From positions 955,001-1,019,000 of the forward strand of contig CP073340.1 of the NCBI GenBank assembly GCA_018141845.1: a stretch of 64,000 nt of DNA. The letters run 5' to 3'. This DNA is from Lachnospiraceae bacterium oral taxon 096. GTDB taxonomy: Bacteria > Bacillota > Clostridia > Lachnospirales > Lachnospiraceae. The notes beneath the pieces are model-generated. The model saw only the letters and a program-made list of their open reading frames with translations, was not told the origin of the DNA and made no database searches. Below are positions 47,339 through 55,201 of the stretch, piece after piece; within the stretch, counting starts at the first letter, position 1, and every line of letters starts with the position of its first letter. The position numbers were made by a program, and so were the translations under genes.

Positions 47339-48511
47339 ATGTATGAGGAGAAGGCGATTGACCGTATACCAGTGGGAGCACTAGGGTTGGTTCCACTAGA
47401 AAGTTGCAATCAATTGGCACAAAAAGTAGATGGCTATTTGGTGAATTGGAGGCATAAAAAGCAAAGTGAACATAAGTCAACACTTCCATTTGTGGGCTAT
47501 GAAAAATCATCCTATATTGTGAAGTCTAAAATTAGCCGATTTGGTTCAGGTGAGGCTAAGGGAGAATTTGAAGAATCGATCCGAGGAATGGATTTATTCT
47601 TAATGGTTGATGTCTGCAATTATAGCTTGACTTATTCACTATCTGGTATGACCAATCGGATGTCACCGGATGATCACTATCAGGATTTAAAGCGTATTAT
47701 TGCAGCGGCAGCAGGAAAGGCAAGAAGAATTAATGTCATTATGCCGTTTTTATATGAGAGCCGTCAACACAAGAGGACAAGGAGAGAGTCCTTGGATTGT
47801 GCCATTGCACTTCAAGAATTAGTAAGTATGGGCGTGGATAATATTATTACATTTGATGCCCATGACCCGAGAGTGCAAAATGCCATTCCGTTAAAGACAT
47901 TGGAAACCGTACAGCCAATTTATCAATACACTAAGACATTATTGCAAAACTATCCAGACCTCGAGGTGGATGCACAACATATGATGGTTATTAGTCCAGA
48001 TGAGGGCGGAATGAGACGAGCAATTTACTTTGCCAATATGCTTGGTCTGGATGTGGGAATGTTTTACAAGAGACGAGATTACTCCGTGATTGTTGATGGA
48101 ACAAATCCAATTATCGCTCATGAGTATTTGGGTAGCAATGTCGAGGGCAAGGATGTTGTGGTGATTGATGATATGATTTCTTCGGGTGGAAGTATGTTAG
48201 AAGTGGCGAAGGAATTGAAGGAAAGAAAGGCCAAGCGAGTTTTTGTCTGTGCGACATTTGGACTTTTTACTAATGGACTGAAGAAGTTTGATGAATACTA
48301 TGAAAAAGGTCTGATTGATGCAATTTTTACAACAAATTTAATTTATCAGACACCTGAGTTATTGCAAAAACCATACTATATCAATGTGGATATGAGCAAG
48401 TATATTGCATTGATTATTGATAGCATCAACCATGATGTGTCATTGAGCGAGTTATTGACACCAATTTCAAGAGTGAACAATGAGTTAGAGGAGCATAGAA
48501 AGAAGAGATAG
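47339..48511 (+). CDS. prs: Ribose-phosphate pyrophosphokinase (long form)
   Basis: Makes PRPP from ribose-5-phosphate and ATP for nucleotide, His and Trp synthesis. At 390 residues it is longer than the usual 315, with an extended N-terminus and a modified nucleotide loop, as in the Lachnospiraceae-type paralogue. Recognisable parts: NVIMPFLYESRQHKRTRRES, DNIITFDAHDPRVQNA, and the PRPP-binding VVVIDDMISSGGSMLEVA. ATG 47339 follows GGAGGG at 47326-47331; earlier in-frame codons overlap the dnaC end without a site. It lies 19 bases after dnaC. Confidence 0.88.
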   Translation: MYEEKAIDRIPVGALGLVPLESCNQLAQKVDGYLVNWRHKKQSEHKSTLPFVGYEKSSYIVKSKISRFGSGEAKGEFEESIRGMDLFLMVDVCNYSLTYSLSGMTNRMSPDDHYQDLKRIIAAAAGKARRINVIMPFLYESRQHKRTRRESLDCAIALQELVSMGVDNIITFDAHDPRVQNAIPLKTLETVQPIYQYTKTLLQNYPDLEVDAQHMMVISPDEGGMRRAIYFANMLGLDVGMFYKRRDYSVIVDGTNPIIAHEYLGSNVEGKDVVVIDDMISSGGSMLEVAKELKERKAKRVFVCATFGLFTNGLKKFDEYYEKGLIDAIFTTNLIYQTPELLQKPYYINVDMSKYIALIIDSINHDVSLSELLTPISRVNNELEEHRKKR

Positions 48512-48517
48512 GAAACG

Positions 48518-49231
48518 ATGAGAGTAATCATATGCGATGACAATGCAAGTGAAAGAGCACATTTTCGAAAGATTATGGAAGAGGTCGCAGCAGAGGAAGA
48601 AATCGATGTTGATATCCTAGAATTTGAAGATGCAAAGCCATTGATCTTTGAGATGGAGGATTTTATAGCCACCACAGATATCATATTATTGGACATTCAT
48701 ATGCCAGGAATGAATGGTATGGAGGCTGCAGATAAGTTGCGCAAAAACAAGTATAAAGGAGAAATTTTATTTGTAACCGTCTCCAAAAACTATATGCTCA
48801 ATGCCTTTGACGTACATGCGTTTAATTATATTGTCAAGGGCGAGACACAGGCAGAAAAGTCAAAGGAGGTCATTCGTGAACTCTTTGAGGCGGCGGATGA
48901 AAAGCGTAAGGAATACATCCTTTTTACGGGAGTTGGAGAATATAGAAATATCCCTATTAGTTCTATTCGATATTTTGAAGTCAATGGAAAGATATTGACC
49001 GTGCACTATGGAAGCAAGACATTTGAATTTGTTTCTACCATTGGAAAGGTGGAGAATGTATTGTATGGCAAAGGGTTTGTGCGAGTGCACAGGTCGTATC
49101 TGGTGTCTATTGCGGCAGTGAAAAGTTTTGTTTATGAGAGCTTAACCCTAGTGGATGGGACGATTATTCCCATAGGGCGAAAGCACTATAAAGAGTTAAA
49201 AGAAGAGATGACAAAGAGAGTGATAATATAG
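48518..49231 (+). CDS. LytTR-family response regulator (orphan)
   Basis: A 237-residue regulator. The receiver domain has the acidic pair in IICDDNASERAHF, phospho-acceptor Asp near residue 57 (DIILLDIHMPGMNG), Thr in LFVTVSKNY and a late Lys in YIVKGE. The C-terminal LytTR DNA-binding domain has ISSIRYFEVNGKILTVHYG and FVRVHRSYLVSIAAV. No histidine kinase gene is adjacent. It is followed 8 bases later by three surface or membrane genes, so local control of those genes is plausible. LytTR proteins often regulate toxins, bacteriocins or surface factors. Confidence 0.9.
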   Translation: MRVIICDDNASERAHFRKIMEEVAAEEEIDVDILEFEDAKPLIFEMEDFIATTDIILLDIHMPGMNGMEAADKLRKNKYKGEILFVTVSKNYMLNAFDVHAFNYIVKGETQAEKSKEVIRELFEAADEKRKEYILFTGVGEYRNIPISSIRYFEVNGKILTVHYGSKTFEFVSTIGKVENVLYGKGFVRVHRSYLVSIAAVKSFVYESLTLVDGTIIPIGRKHYKELKEEMTKRVII

Positions 49232-49239
49232 GAGAAATA

Positions 49240-50400
49240 ATGAAAAAAGCGCACAAATTCAAGAGAATTTTTGCAGGAGTTGTCCTTGCGATGACACTAG
49301 TGAGCACAGCAGTGCCAAGTTTTGCGGCACCGAGAGAGGGGCGTTACAGTGTTAGAATTTTGAGAAAGGCAACAGAAAATGAAAAGGGATTGAGAGAGTA
49401 TACCTACGAAGATGGCAGTGTGTATTTAGAGGAGATACCAGAAACTGGACATGTGTGGGGAGAGTGGATTGTGGATAGACAGGCCACAGAAAATACGCCA
49501 GGACACCGCTACCGAGTTTGCACAAAGTATCCAAACCATCCGCACACGCAGGAAGAGACCATACCAGCACTCTCTCAAAGACATCAAGATCGTGAGCGTG
49601 AGTCACAGGCTGTATCTTCTGCACCAATGACGACAGCAACATATGCCCCAGCTCCATCAAGTGCTGTTTCCTCGCAGGGAGCCAATTCTTTACCAAGTAC
49701 AGCAGCTACATCGAGTGAAAATTCGTCCCAGAGTATGTCATCTTTATTGGGTGACCATCATGGGAGTCAACATAGAGAGGAGAATATAACTTCTCAGGCA
49801 TTGGCAAATCCAAGTTCGCTTTGGTCCGTTGAGTCCACTGCAATGGAGAGTAAAAATGCAAAAGGAATTGCATCAATAACACAACAAAAAGAGACACCAC
49901 TAGATGGACAAGATATGACCACAGAAAAAGGTCAACAAAAAAGGACTGTAGCCATGAGTCGAGAGACCAAAGAGGGAATGTTAAAACCTATGGGTGAATC
50001 GAGCAAGGGTGTAGACGGAAGTGAAAAAAGTGCAAGTGCCAATACTGGAACAAAAAGCACAGAGTTAGAAGATACAGCTGAGGCAGTTAAAGACAAGAAT
50101 GATGTCAGTTCAAATGCAGAAAATGCTAAGAATTCAGCAGATTCAGCAGAGGAAATGACACAACCAGAGGGAGCAAATAAGAATCCATCGGCAAAGGAAG
50201 GCACGGATCAGCTTGTTCGAGAAAAAAACAAAGGGGCAGAGGATATGCAGATCAATGCCATTGATGTTTTGACCTCCTGTGCAACGGTGGGTGTAGTTGG
50301 CTGGGCAGCGGTAGTGCTTTGGCCAATGTTTTTGGCGTTGCGCTGGGCTGAACAAAAGCGCAAACAGATAAGGGAGAGAGGATATGCTTCTAAGAAATAA
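49240..50400 (+). CDS. Surface protein with Ser/Thr-rich stalk and C-terminal membrane helix
   Basis: A 386-residue exported protein. It has a signal peptide (FAGVVLAMTLVSTAVPSFAA), then a cysteine-bearing head with GHVWGEWIVDRQATENTPGH and the phrase EETIPAL, wording that recurs in clostridial surface repeats. A long Ser/Thr/Glu/Lys-rich stalk (about 120-335) follows, then a membrane helix (TVGVVGWAAVVLWPMFLAL) and a basic tail. No LPXTG motif is seen, so it is held by the helix. It lies between the LytTR regulator and a 58-residue membrane protein. Function unknown. Confidence 0.7.
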   Translation: MKKAHKFKRIFAGVVLAMTLVSTAVPSFAAPREGRYSVRILRKATENEKGLREYTYEDGSVYLEEIPETGHVWGEWIVDRQATENTPGHRYRVCTKYPNHPHTQEETIPALSQRHQDRERESQAVSSAPMTTATYAPAPSSAVSSQGANSLPSTAATSSENSSQSMSSLLGDHHGSQHREENITSQALANPSSLWSVESTAMESKNAKGIASITQQKETPLDGQDMTTEKGQQKRTVAMSRETKEGMLKPMGESSKGVDGSEKSASANTGTKSTELEDTAEAVKDKNDVSSNAENAKNSADSAEEMTQPEGANKNPSAKEGTDQLVREKNKGAEDMQINAIDVLTSCATVGVVGWAAVVLWPMFLALRWAEQKRKQIRERGYASKK

Positions 50401-50560
50401 AATAGAAATAGCCGTATTGATCTTCTTGTTAGTGCTTATATTGATTCTTTACTTGCGAACAAAGCGAAAAGTGGATGATATTGAGAGTGATATTCAGATA
50501 CGACCAAAGTCTGAAATTAAAGAGAAGTTAGAAGAGGTGGATGAGATTGATAAGAAATAA
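50384..50560 (+). CDS. Small single-pass membrane protein (58 residues)
   Basis: Starts at ATG 50384 inside the end of the previous gene (17-base overlap) behind GGGAGAGAGG and ends in a 20-base overlap with the next gene. Residues 8-24 form one hydrophobic helix (EIAVLIFLLVLILILYL), followed by a basic stop-transfer RTKRK and an acidic, highly charged cytoplasmic tail (VDDIESDIQIRPKSEIKEK). No family was recognised. Tight overlaps on both sides suggest it is real and works with its two large surface neighbours, perhaps as an assembly or anchoring partner. Confidence 0.7.
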   Translation: MLLRNKIEIAVLIFLLVLILILYLRTKRKVDDIESDIQIRPKSEIKEKLEEVDEIDKK

Positions 50561-52469
50561 AAATGTAAAGGTTTTGGTGGTGGCAACGATAGTTGCTGGA
50601 TCATTTGTGTTGCCAAGTTTTGTACAAGCCCAAAGTATATTTCAAGAACCACACAATAATTTCAGACCAAATACCATTCATATTGTCAATGGAAGTTTTG
50701 AGATGCCTCAGATTTCTTCGAGGTTTTATCCCTACAATAGTGGTAGTTGGAACTATATTCCTGCGATGAATGAACTTACTGGGGGAGCATCGCCATCAAA
50801 TACCAGTAGTGCAACCAATGCTTTGGGAAACCAAAGTGGAGGAGGGACCGGGTCGAGTGCCTCCCTTAGCTATGTGGATGGATGGAATGCAGTTCCGTCT
50901 TCTACTGTTACCCATATCATCCCACGGTTTGCAAATTATATTGAAGTGCAGAGGGCGGGGGCAAATAGCAATTTTCCATCAACTGCTGCCGATGGGCAGC
51001 AATATATTGAATTGGATGCCGATCAGCCAAGCTATGTCTATCAAACGATGCAAACAACACCTGGATCAAGATTATATTATAGTTTTAATTTGAGAAATCG
51101 AGGTGGAAGTGGTCGAGTAAAGGTCTATGTAAAGGGCAGTGATGCAAGTAGAGGAAATGCCACCCAAGATATTGAGACACATTCTTCTCATTGGGAACAT
51201 TATGAAGGTGTTTACACTGTGCCAGAGGGGCAATATAGAACAGATATTGGCTTTGAATCAATGAGCGAGGAAACTGCAGCGAGGGGAAATCTTCTCGATC
51301 ATGTTGAGGTGCGAACAGGAGCTTATTTGGAGGTCAATAAGTCTTCTAGTGTTTTGGGCGAGGAAGTGTTGGGAGGAACCATTTACACCTATACACTACA
51401 TATTGAAAATTTTGGTCAGACAGATGCCGACCAGTTGATTGTCACGGATCAATTGGATGGAGATGTAGATTTCATTGGAAATGCAAAGAAAGATGGCGTT
51501 GATTTTGCAGGCGTTAGCTATGACGAGGAGCACAAAAAGGTGTTGTTTCATCTTTCTGGAGACACCATTGGAAATGTGGATACCAATCATCATTCTATGG
51601 ATTTGAGTTATCAAGTGCGTGTGAAAGACACCGCCACAGAGGGTGAGATTAAGAGCCAGGCAAGTATTGACTATCACGATGCCAACCAAGATAGTTCGGC
51701 CAGAGGTATCTTTTACTCTGGAGTGGATATTGTGCATATCGGTAGAAGACCGGCGGTGGCACAAGGAAGCATTCGAGTGCAATGGAATCAGCTCATGCCG
51801 ACATTAGTAAATTCAGGGTTAGATGTACAGCTCTACCGAAATGGTGAGATTTATGGCTGGCCTGTGCACATTGATGCGATGACACAGTGGGAATACCATT
51901 GGAATAACCTCGTGGATGAAAATAATACAACATCCGTTTGGACTGTTCGACTGCTCAATTCTGTGGAAAATTATCAGTTAGACATTGAAAATATTCGTCC
52001 GAGGGAATGGGTGATTCGAGCCAATTTTTCAAATCCAGGAAGCAATACTCCGGATCGAACAGTTGACGATGTTCATTCACAGGAAAGAGTTAAGGTTTTG
52101 TATTCATTGACCAATCCAGAGGATCAAAATATAGAAGGTAGGATATTACACTATAAGATTCGAGTAAAAAATGATACAAGTCAAACGGCTAGAGGCATTT
52201 GGATTCGAGATGTTATGCCATTGTATACACATTTTGATGCGGTGGATACACAGGGAGAATATGGTGTTATTGAAGGTAGAGAGCATGCGACATGGTTTGT
52301 TGATCGGCTTTTGCCAGGGGAAGAGAAAGAATTTTGGGTGGACATCCTTCAAGATTTTTGCTGTCCAGAAATTCAAGTAAATCAAGTAAACTATGAGCTG
52401 ACAGGCAATGAAAATCGTCCCTATGTCAATGACCCTGTTGGGCCAAGAAATGTGGCAGAAAGATTTTAA
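50541..52469 (+). CDS. Large secreted protein with DUF11-type repeats
   Basis: A 642-residue exported protein. It has a signal peptide (VLVVATIVAGSFVLPSFVQA), then a beta-rich head with INGSFEMPQ-like VNGSFEMPQISSRFYP and DGQQYIELDADQPSYVYQTM, typical of a carbohydrate-binding-like or DUF642-like domain. Two DUF11 (conserved repeat) modules follow, each with wording such as YTLHIENFGQTDADQLIVTD and LHYKIRVKNDTSQTARGIWI. No LPXTG or C-terminal helix is present, so it may be released or bound to the 49240 product. It is probably an adhesin-like or matrix protein. Confidence 0.7.
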   Translation: MRLIRNKNVKVLVVATIVAGSFVLPSFVQAQSIFQEPHNNFRPNTIHIVNGSFEMPQISSRFYPYNSGSWNYIPAMNELTGGASPSNTSSATNALGNQSGGGTGSSASLSYVDGWNAVPSSTVTHIIPRFANYIEVQRAGANSNFPSTAADGQQYIELDADQPSYVYQTMQTTPGSRLYYSFNLRNRGGSGRVKVYVKGSDASRGNATQDIETHSSHWEHYEGVYTVPEGQYRTDIGFESMSEETAARGNLLDHVEVRTGAYLEVNKSSSVLGEEVLGGTIYTYTLHIENFGQTDADQLIVTDQLDGDVDFIGNAKKDGVDFAGVSYDEEHKKVLFHLSGDTIGNVDTNHHSMDLSYQVRVKDTATEGEIKSQASIDYHDANQDSSARGIFYSGVDIVHIGRRPAVAQGSIRVQWNQLMPTLVNSGLDVQLYRNGEIYGWPVHIDAMTQWEYHWNNLVDENNTTSVWTVRLLNSVENYQLDIENIRPREWVIRANFSNPGSNTPDRTVDDVHSQERVKVLYSLTNPEDQNIEGRILHYKIRVKNDTSQTARGIWIRDVMPLYTHFDAVDTQGEYGVIEGREHATWFVDRLLPGEEKEFWVDILQDFCCPEIQVNQVNYELTGNENRPYVNDPVGPRNVAERF

Positions 52470-52516
52470 AAATAGAATAGAACAAAATATAAATATTGAA
52501 AAGGAGGGCAAAAATA

Positions 52517-53059
52517 ATGATATTGGAAACAGAAAGGCTTATTCTGCGCCGTTGGAAGGAAAGCGATGCAGAGGATTTATACAAATATGCCAGCGATCCC
52601 GATGTGGGACCGATTGCCGGGTGGCCGCCACATCAAAGCATTGAGGAGAGTCTTGATGTTATTAAGAATGTGCTGGGCGGCAAGGAAGCCTATGCGATTT
52701 GTCTGAAGGAATATGGGAAGGCTATCGGCGCTATTGAACTGAAACTAAACGGTCTTACGGATATGACCGAGAAAGATGATGAATGCGAGCTTGGCTACTG
52801 GCTTGGAAAGCTATTCTGGGGTCAGGGTCTTATGCCGGAAGCTGCAAAAGAAATTCTCCGCCACGCCTTTGAGGATTTAGGCATGAGCAAGGTGTGGTGT
52901 GGATACTACGAAGGCAACACCAAATCGAAGCGTGTCCAGGAAAAGGTCGGCTTTAAGTATCAGTGGACTACCGAGGGTGTTGATGTTCCGCTGATGCACG
53001 AGAAACGGACAGGTCATGTAAATGCCATGACGAAGGAAGAGTGGCAAACATTGTTATAA
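52517..53059 (+). CDS. GNAT family N-acetyltransferase (RimJ/RimL type)
   Basis: A 180-residue acetyl-CoA-dependent acetyltransferase: LETERLILRRWKESDAEDLY at the start, the acetyl-CoA-binding region ELGYWLGKLFWGQGLMPEA and MSKVWCGYYEGNTKSKRVQEKVGF at the end, all as in RimJ/L-like proteins. Substrate may be a protein N-terminus or a small molecule, including some antibiotics. GGAGGG at 52503-52508 supports ATG 52517. Base composition is visibly richer in G+C than flanking genes (runs such as GGGTGGCCGCC), a sign of recent transfer, and it lies at the start of an accessory island. Confidence 0.85.
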   Translation: MILETERLILRRWKESDAEDLYKYASDPDVGPIAGWPPHQSIEESLDVIKNVLGGKEAYAICLKEYGKAIGAIELKLNGLTDMTEKDDECELGYWLGKLFWGQGLMPEAAKEILRHAFEDLGMSKVWCGYYEGNTKSKRVQEKVGFKYQWTTEGVDVPLMHEKRTGHVNAMTKEEWQTLL

Positions 53060-53086
53060 ATTAGGATTTGTGGAGGGAATATAAAA

Positions 53087-53479
53087 ATGGAGCAGATTTG
53101 GAAAGAGTTATATCAGGCAGCAAAAGCTGTGCAAAACCCCAGAGACATTTCTGAAAGAATCTCCGCCGGTGGCGTGGCAGCTGCGATTGAGTCTGCAAGT
53201 GGCAAGATATATACAGGAGTATGCGTAGACACATCTTCTTCGCTCGGAATATGCACAGAAAGAAATGCCATGTTCAATATGATTACAAACGGTGAAAATG
53301 AGATCAAGCGTGTTTTAGCAATCATGCCCAACGGAAAAACAGGAGCCCCATGTGGTGCATGCAGGGAATTCATGGCTCAGTTGATGATAGGCAGATATCA
53401 CGAAGTCGAGATCATGCTTGATATTGAAAACGAAAAAATAGTGATGCTTGATGAGTTAACTCCAGAATGGTGGTTATAA
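53087..53479 (+). CDS. Cytidine deaminase-like zinc enzyme
   Basis: A 130-residue member of the cytidine deaminase superfamily. Zinc and proton-transfer residues are visible: GICTERNAM (Cys and Glu) and PCGACREF (two Cys), the CDA pattern C-x-E...P-C-x-x-C. Length matches the small tetrameric CDA or blasticidin-S deaminase type. The first substrate-contact region (GGVAAAIESASGKIYTGV) is typical. Substrate may be cytidine/deoxycytidine or a nucleoside antibiotic; context (next to a GNAT gene on a mobile-looking island) leaves resistance open. GGAGGG-type ribosome site upstream. Confidence 0.8.
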   Translation: MEQIWKELYQAAKAVQNPRDISERISAGGVAAAIESASGKIYTGVCVDTSSSLGICTERNAMFNMITNGENEIKRVLAIMPNGKTGAPCGACREFMAQLMIGRYHEVEIMLDIENEKIVMLDELTPEWWL

Positions 53480-53504
53480 ATTCCAGTTTTATGAGGAGAA
53501 CGAA

Positions 53505-53834
53505 ATGTACGCACAGGCAGCGGTAAAACCGAATACCTTACTCCGTAACGGTGCATACGGCATCGTTATGAGGGGTGTGCAAAAATGCACACGGGGGTGT
53601 TCATCGTTACGGGGTAGAAAAACGCTGCCGTTATGTTGTATCAAATTAGCCACGGCAACAGATCCAACTAGTGGTAGTGGTGGTATGTTTGTGCAATCAG
53701 TAGCTTTTGTTGAAAATCATAGTGGCAATATTAATAATATCTCTATCTATGGATTTGAATTAGTTGAATATGTTGCAAGTTTATATAATTGTGACATAGA
53801 AATAATTGATAATGAGGTTGACAGTGAAAAATGA
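53505..53834 (+). pseudogene. Chimeric ORF: structured leader + hsdM fragment + IS607-type tnpA fragment
   Basis: One open frame of 109 codons made of unrelated pieces. Codons 1-48 encode an unusual Cys/Arg-rich peptide over a long hairpin. Codons about 50-83 read DPTSGSGGMFVQS...ISIYG, a scrap of a type I restriction-modification methylase HsdM (motif I). Codons about 84-109 read FELVEYVASLYNCDIEIIDN, the core of the serine recombinase TnpA of IS607-type elements. The last bases overlap the tnpB start. It is a product of rearrangement, not a functional gene. Confidence 0.75.
53516..53629. repeat. Long imperfect hairpin after the cytidine deaminase-like gene
   Basis: Nested arms: outer GGCAGCG/CGCTGCC (53516-53522 with 53623-53629), middle 16-bp stem (53538-53553 with 53602-53617, core CCGTAACG/CGTTACGG, few G-U), inner GTGTGCA/TGCACAC (53575-53592). 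About 114 bases can fold as one structure. It could be a leader RNA, a DNA cruciform or a recombination site. Confidence 0.65.
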
Positions 53835-55006
53835 TAAAATCAATAAAAATCAGACTATACCCAAATAATAAACAGATTACTAAACTATTTCAATATGCTG
53901 GATGTGCGAGATTTGCTTACAATTGGGCTATTGCAAAAGAACAAGAGAACTATAAGCAAAAAAATAAATTTTTATCGGATAATGAATTACGAAAAGAATT
54001 TACACAGCTAAAGAAACTGCCAGAGTATAGATGGCTAAATGAAGTAAGTAATAATGTAACAAAGCAAGCAATCAAAGATGCTTGTAATGCTTATAAAAAA
54101 TTTTTCAAAGGGCAATGCAAATATCCTAAATTTAAAAGTAAAAAGCATTCAACTCCTTCTTTTTATCAAGATACTGGTAAAATTCAGTTTACAGATACTC
54201 ATGTAAAAGTAGAAGGATTTTCAATGAGTAAAAGACGAAATAAACAAAAATTGAATTGGATTAGACTTTGTGAAAAAGAAAGAATACCAATGAACTGTAA
54301 ATACTTAAATCCACGCTTTACATATGATGGATTGTATTGGTATGTATCCATTGGAATTGAAGTAGATGACAATAATAATCTTCCATCAAATGATGGTGTC
54401 GGAATTGATTTAGGTATTAAAAACTTAGCAGTTTGTTCTGATGGAAATACTTATAAAAATATAAATAAAACTGATAAAGTAAAGAAAATAGAAAAACGAA
54501 AACGCAGGTTACAGCGTTCAATATCAAGAAGATATGAGAAAAATAAGAAAGGAGGCAGTTATTGTAAAACAAGTAACATAATAAAAAGAGAAAAAGAACT
54601 TTTAAAAGTAATAAAACGATTAACAAATATTCGTCAAAACTACTTACATCAGACAACATCTGAAATCATAAAGCGAAAACCAAGTTTTATCTGTATGGAA
54701 GATTTGAATGTAAGTGGAATGATGAAAAATAAGCATTTATCCAAAGCAGTACAACAACAATGCTTTTATGAATTTAGAAAGCAGATTGAGTATAAGTCTA
54801 ACTGGAATAATATTTCAGTCATTATAGCAGACAGATTCTTTCCAAGTTCTAAACTATGTAGTTGTTGTGGAAATATTAAAAAAGATTTGAAACTGTCTGA
54901 CAGAATTTATAAATGTGAATGTGGAAACATCATAGATAGAGATTTTCAAGCAAGTTTGAATCTAAAGCAGTATGGAGAGAATGTTTTAAAACAATCTGTA
55001 GTGTAA
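53831..55006 (+). CDS. tnpB: TnpB RNA-guided nuclease (intact, IS607-type context)
   Basis: A 391-residue TnpB. N-terminal KSIKIRLYPNNKQITKLFQY, helical and WED-like regions, then the RuvC triad GIDLGIKNLAV (Asp), SFICMEDLNVSG (Glu) and NIIDRDFQASLN (Asp), and a zinc ribbon CSCCGNIKKD...CECGN. All catalytic parts are present, so it may be an active omega-RNA-guided nuclease. Its start overlaps the tnpA scrap by 4 bases (ATGA). The gene is AT-rich, unlike the GNAT and deaminase genes beside it, so the island is a patchwork of sources. Confidence 0.92.
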   Translation: MIKSIKIRLYPNNKQITKLFQYAGCARFAYNWAIAKEQENYKQKNKFLSDNELRKEFTQLKKLPEYRWLNEVSNNVTKQAIKDACNAYKKFFKGQCKYPKFKSKKHSTPSFYQDTGKIQFTDTHVKVEGFSMSKRRNKQKLNWIRLCEKERIPMNCKYLNPRFTYDGLYWYVSIGIEVDDNNNLPSNDGVGIDLGIKNLAVCSDGNTYKNINKTDKVKKIEKRKRRLQRSISRRYEKNKKGGSYCKTSNIIKREKELLKVIKRLTNIRQNYLHQTTSEIIKRKPSFICMEDLNVSGMMKNKHLSKAVQQQCFYEFRKQIEYKSNWNNISVIIADRFFPSSKLCSCCGNIKKDLKLSDRIYKCECGNIIDRDFQASLNLKQYGENVLKQSVV

Positions 55007-55180
55007 CACTTTAAAGTTATTACAGATATGTACCGAACGTTAATCGGGAATTGACGCCTACGGAGAGTACAAGAACTTGTAATTAGTATTTGAATTTATT
55101 CAGTATGAAAGCATACTCGATGAAGTAGGAATGAAACATAAAAGTTTATTAGCTTTTTATAAGTTTTCAGTAACGGTTCT
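55007..55180 (+). ncRNA. Candidate omega-RNA / right end of the second TnpB element
   Basis: After the tnpB stop: a small hairpin CCGA/TCGG (55033-55047), then GAATTGACGCCTACGGAGA (55048-55066), and further on an A/T-rich right-end-like hairpin (AAAAG-TTTATTAG-CTTTTT region near 55140-55160). The first two parts match the order downstream of the other tnpB (14199-14231). If the omega-RNA model holds, the guide would be the sequence immediately beyond, ahead of cca. Confidence 0.55.
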
Positions 55181-55201
55181 TCTTTTGTTTAAGGAGACAA
55201 A

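Larger units (their letters stand above)
53753..55180 (+). mobile_element. IS607-type TnpB element with only a tnpA scrap
   Basis: A tnpA fragment of the serine-recombinase type (about 53753-53834) overlaps the start of an intact tnpB, followed by a probable omega-RNA and right-end region to about 55180. The order tnpA-overlapping-tnpB is that of IS607. The recombinase is almost wholly missing, so the unit is immobile or depends on a partner. Left boundary is set by the hsdM/tnpA junction, right boundary is an estimate. Confidence 0.6.

Noticed and set aside
53516..53629. Integron attC site
   Set aside because: No GTTRRRY/RYYYAAC cores in the right places and no integrase in the window.
53650..53834. 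A functional type I restriction-modification locus
   Set aside because: Only about 34 codons of hsdM remain, with no hsdS or hsdR.
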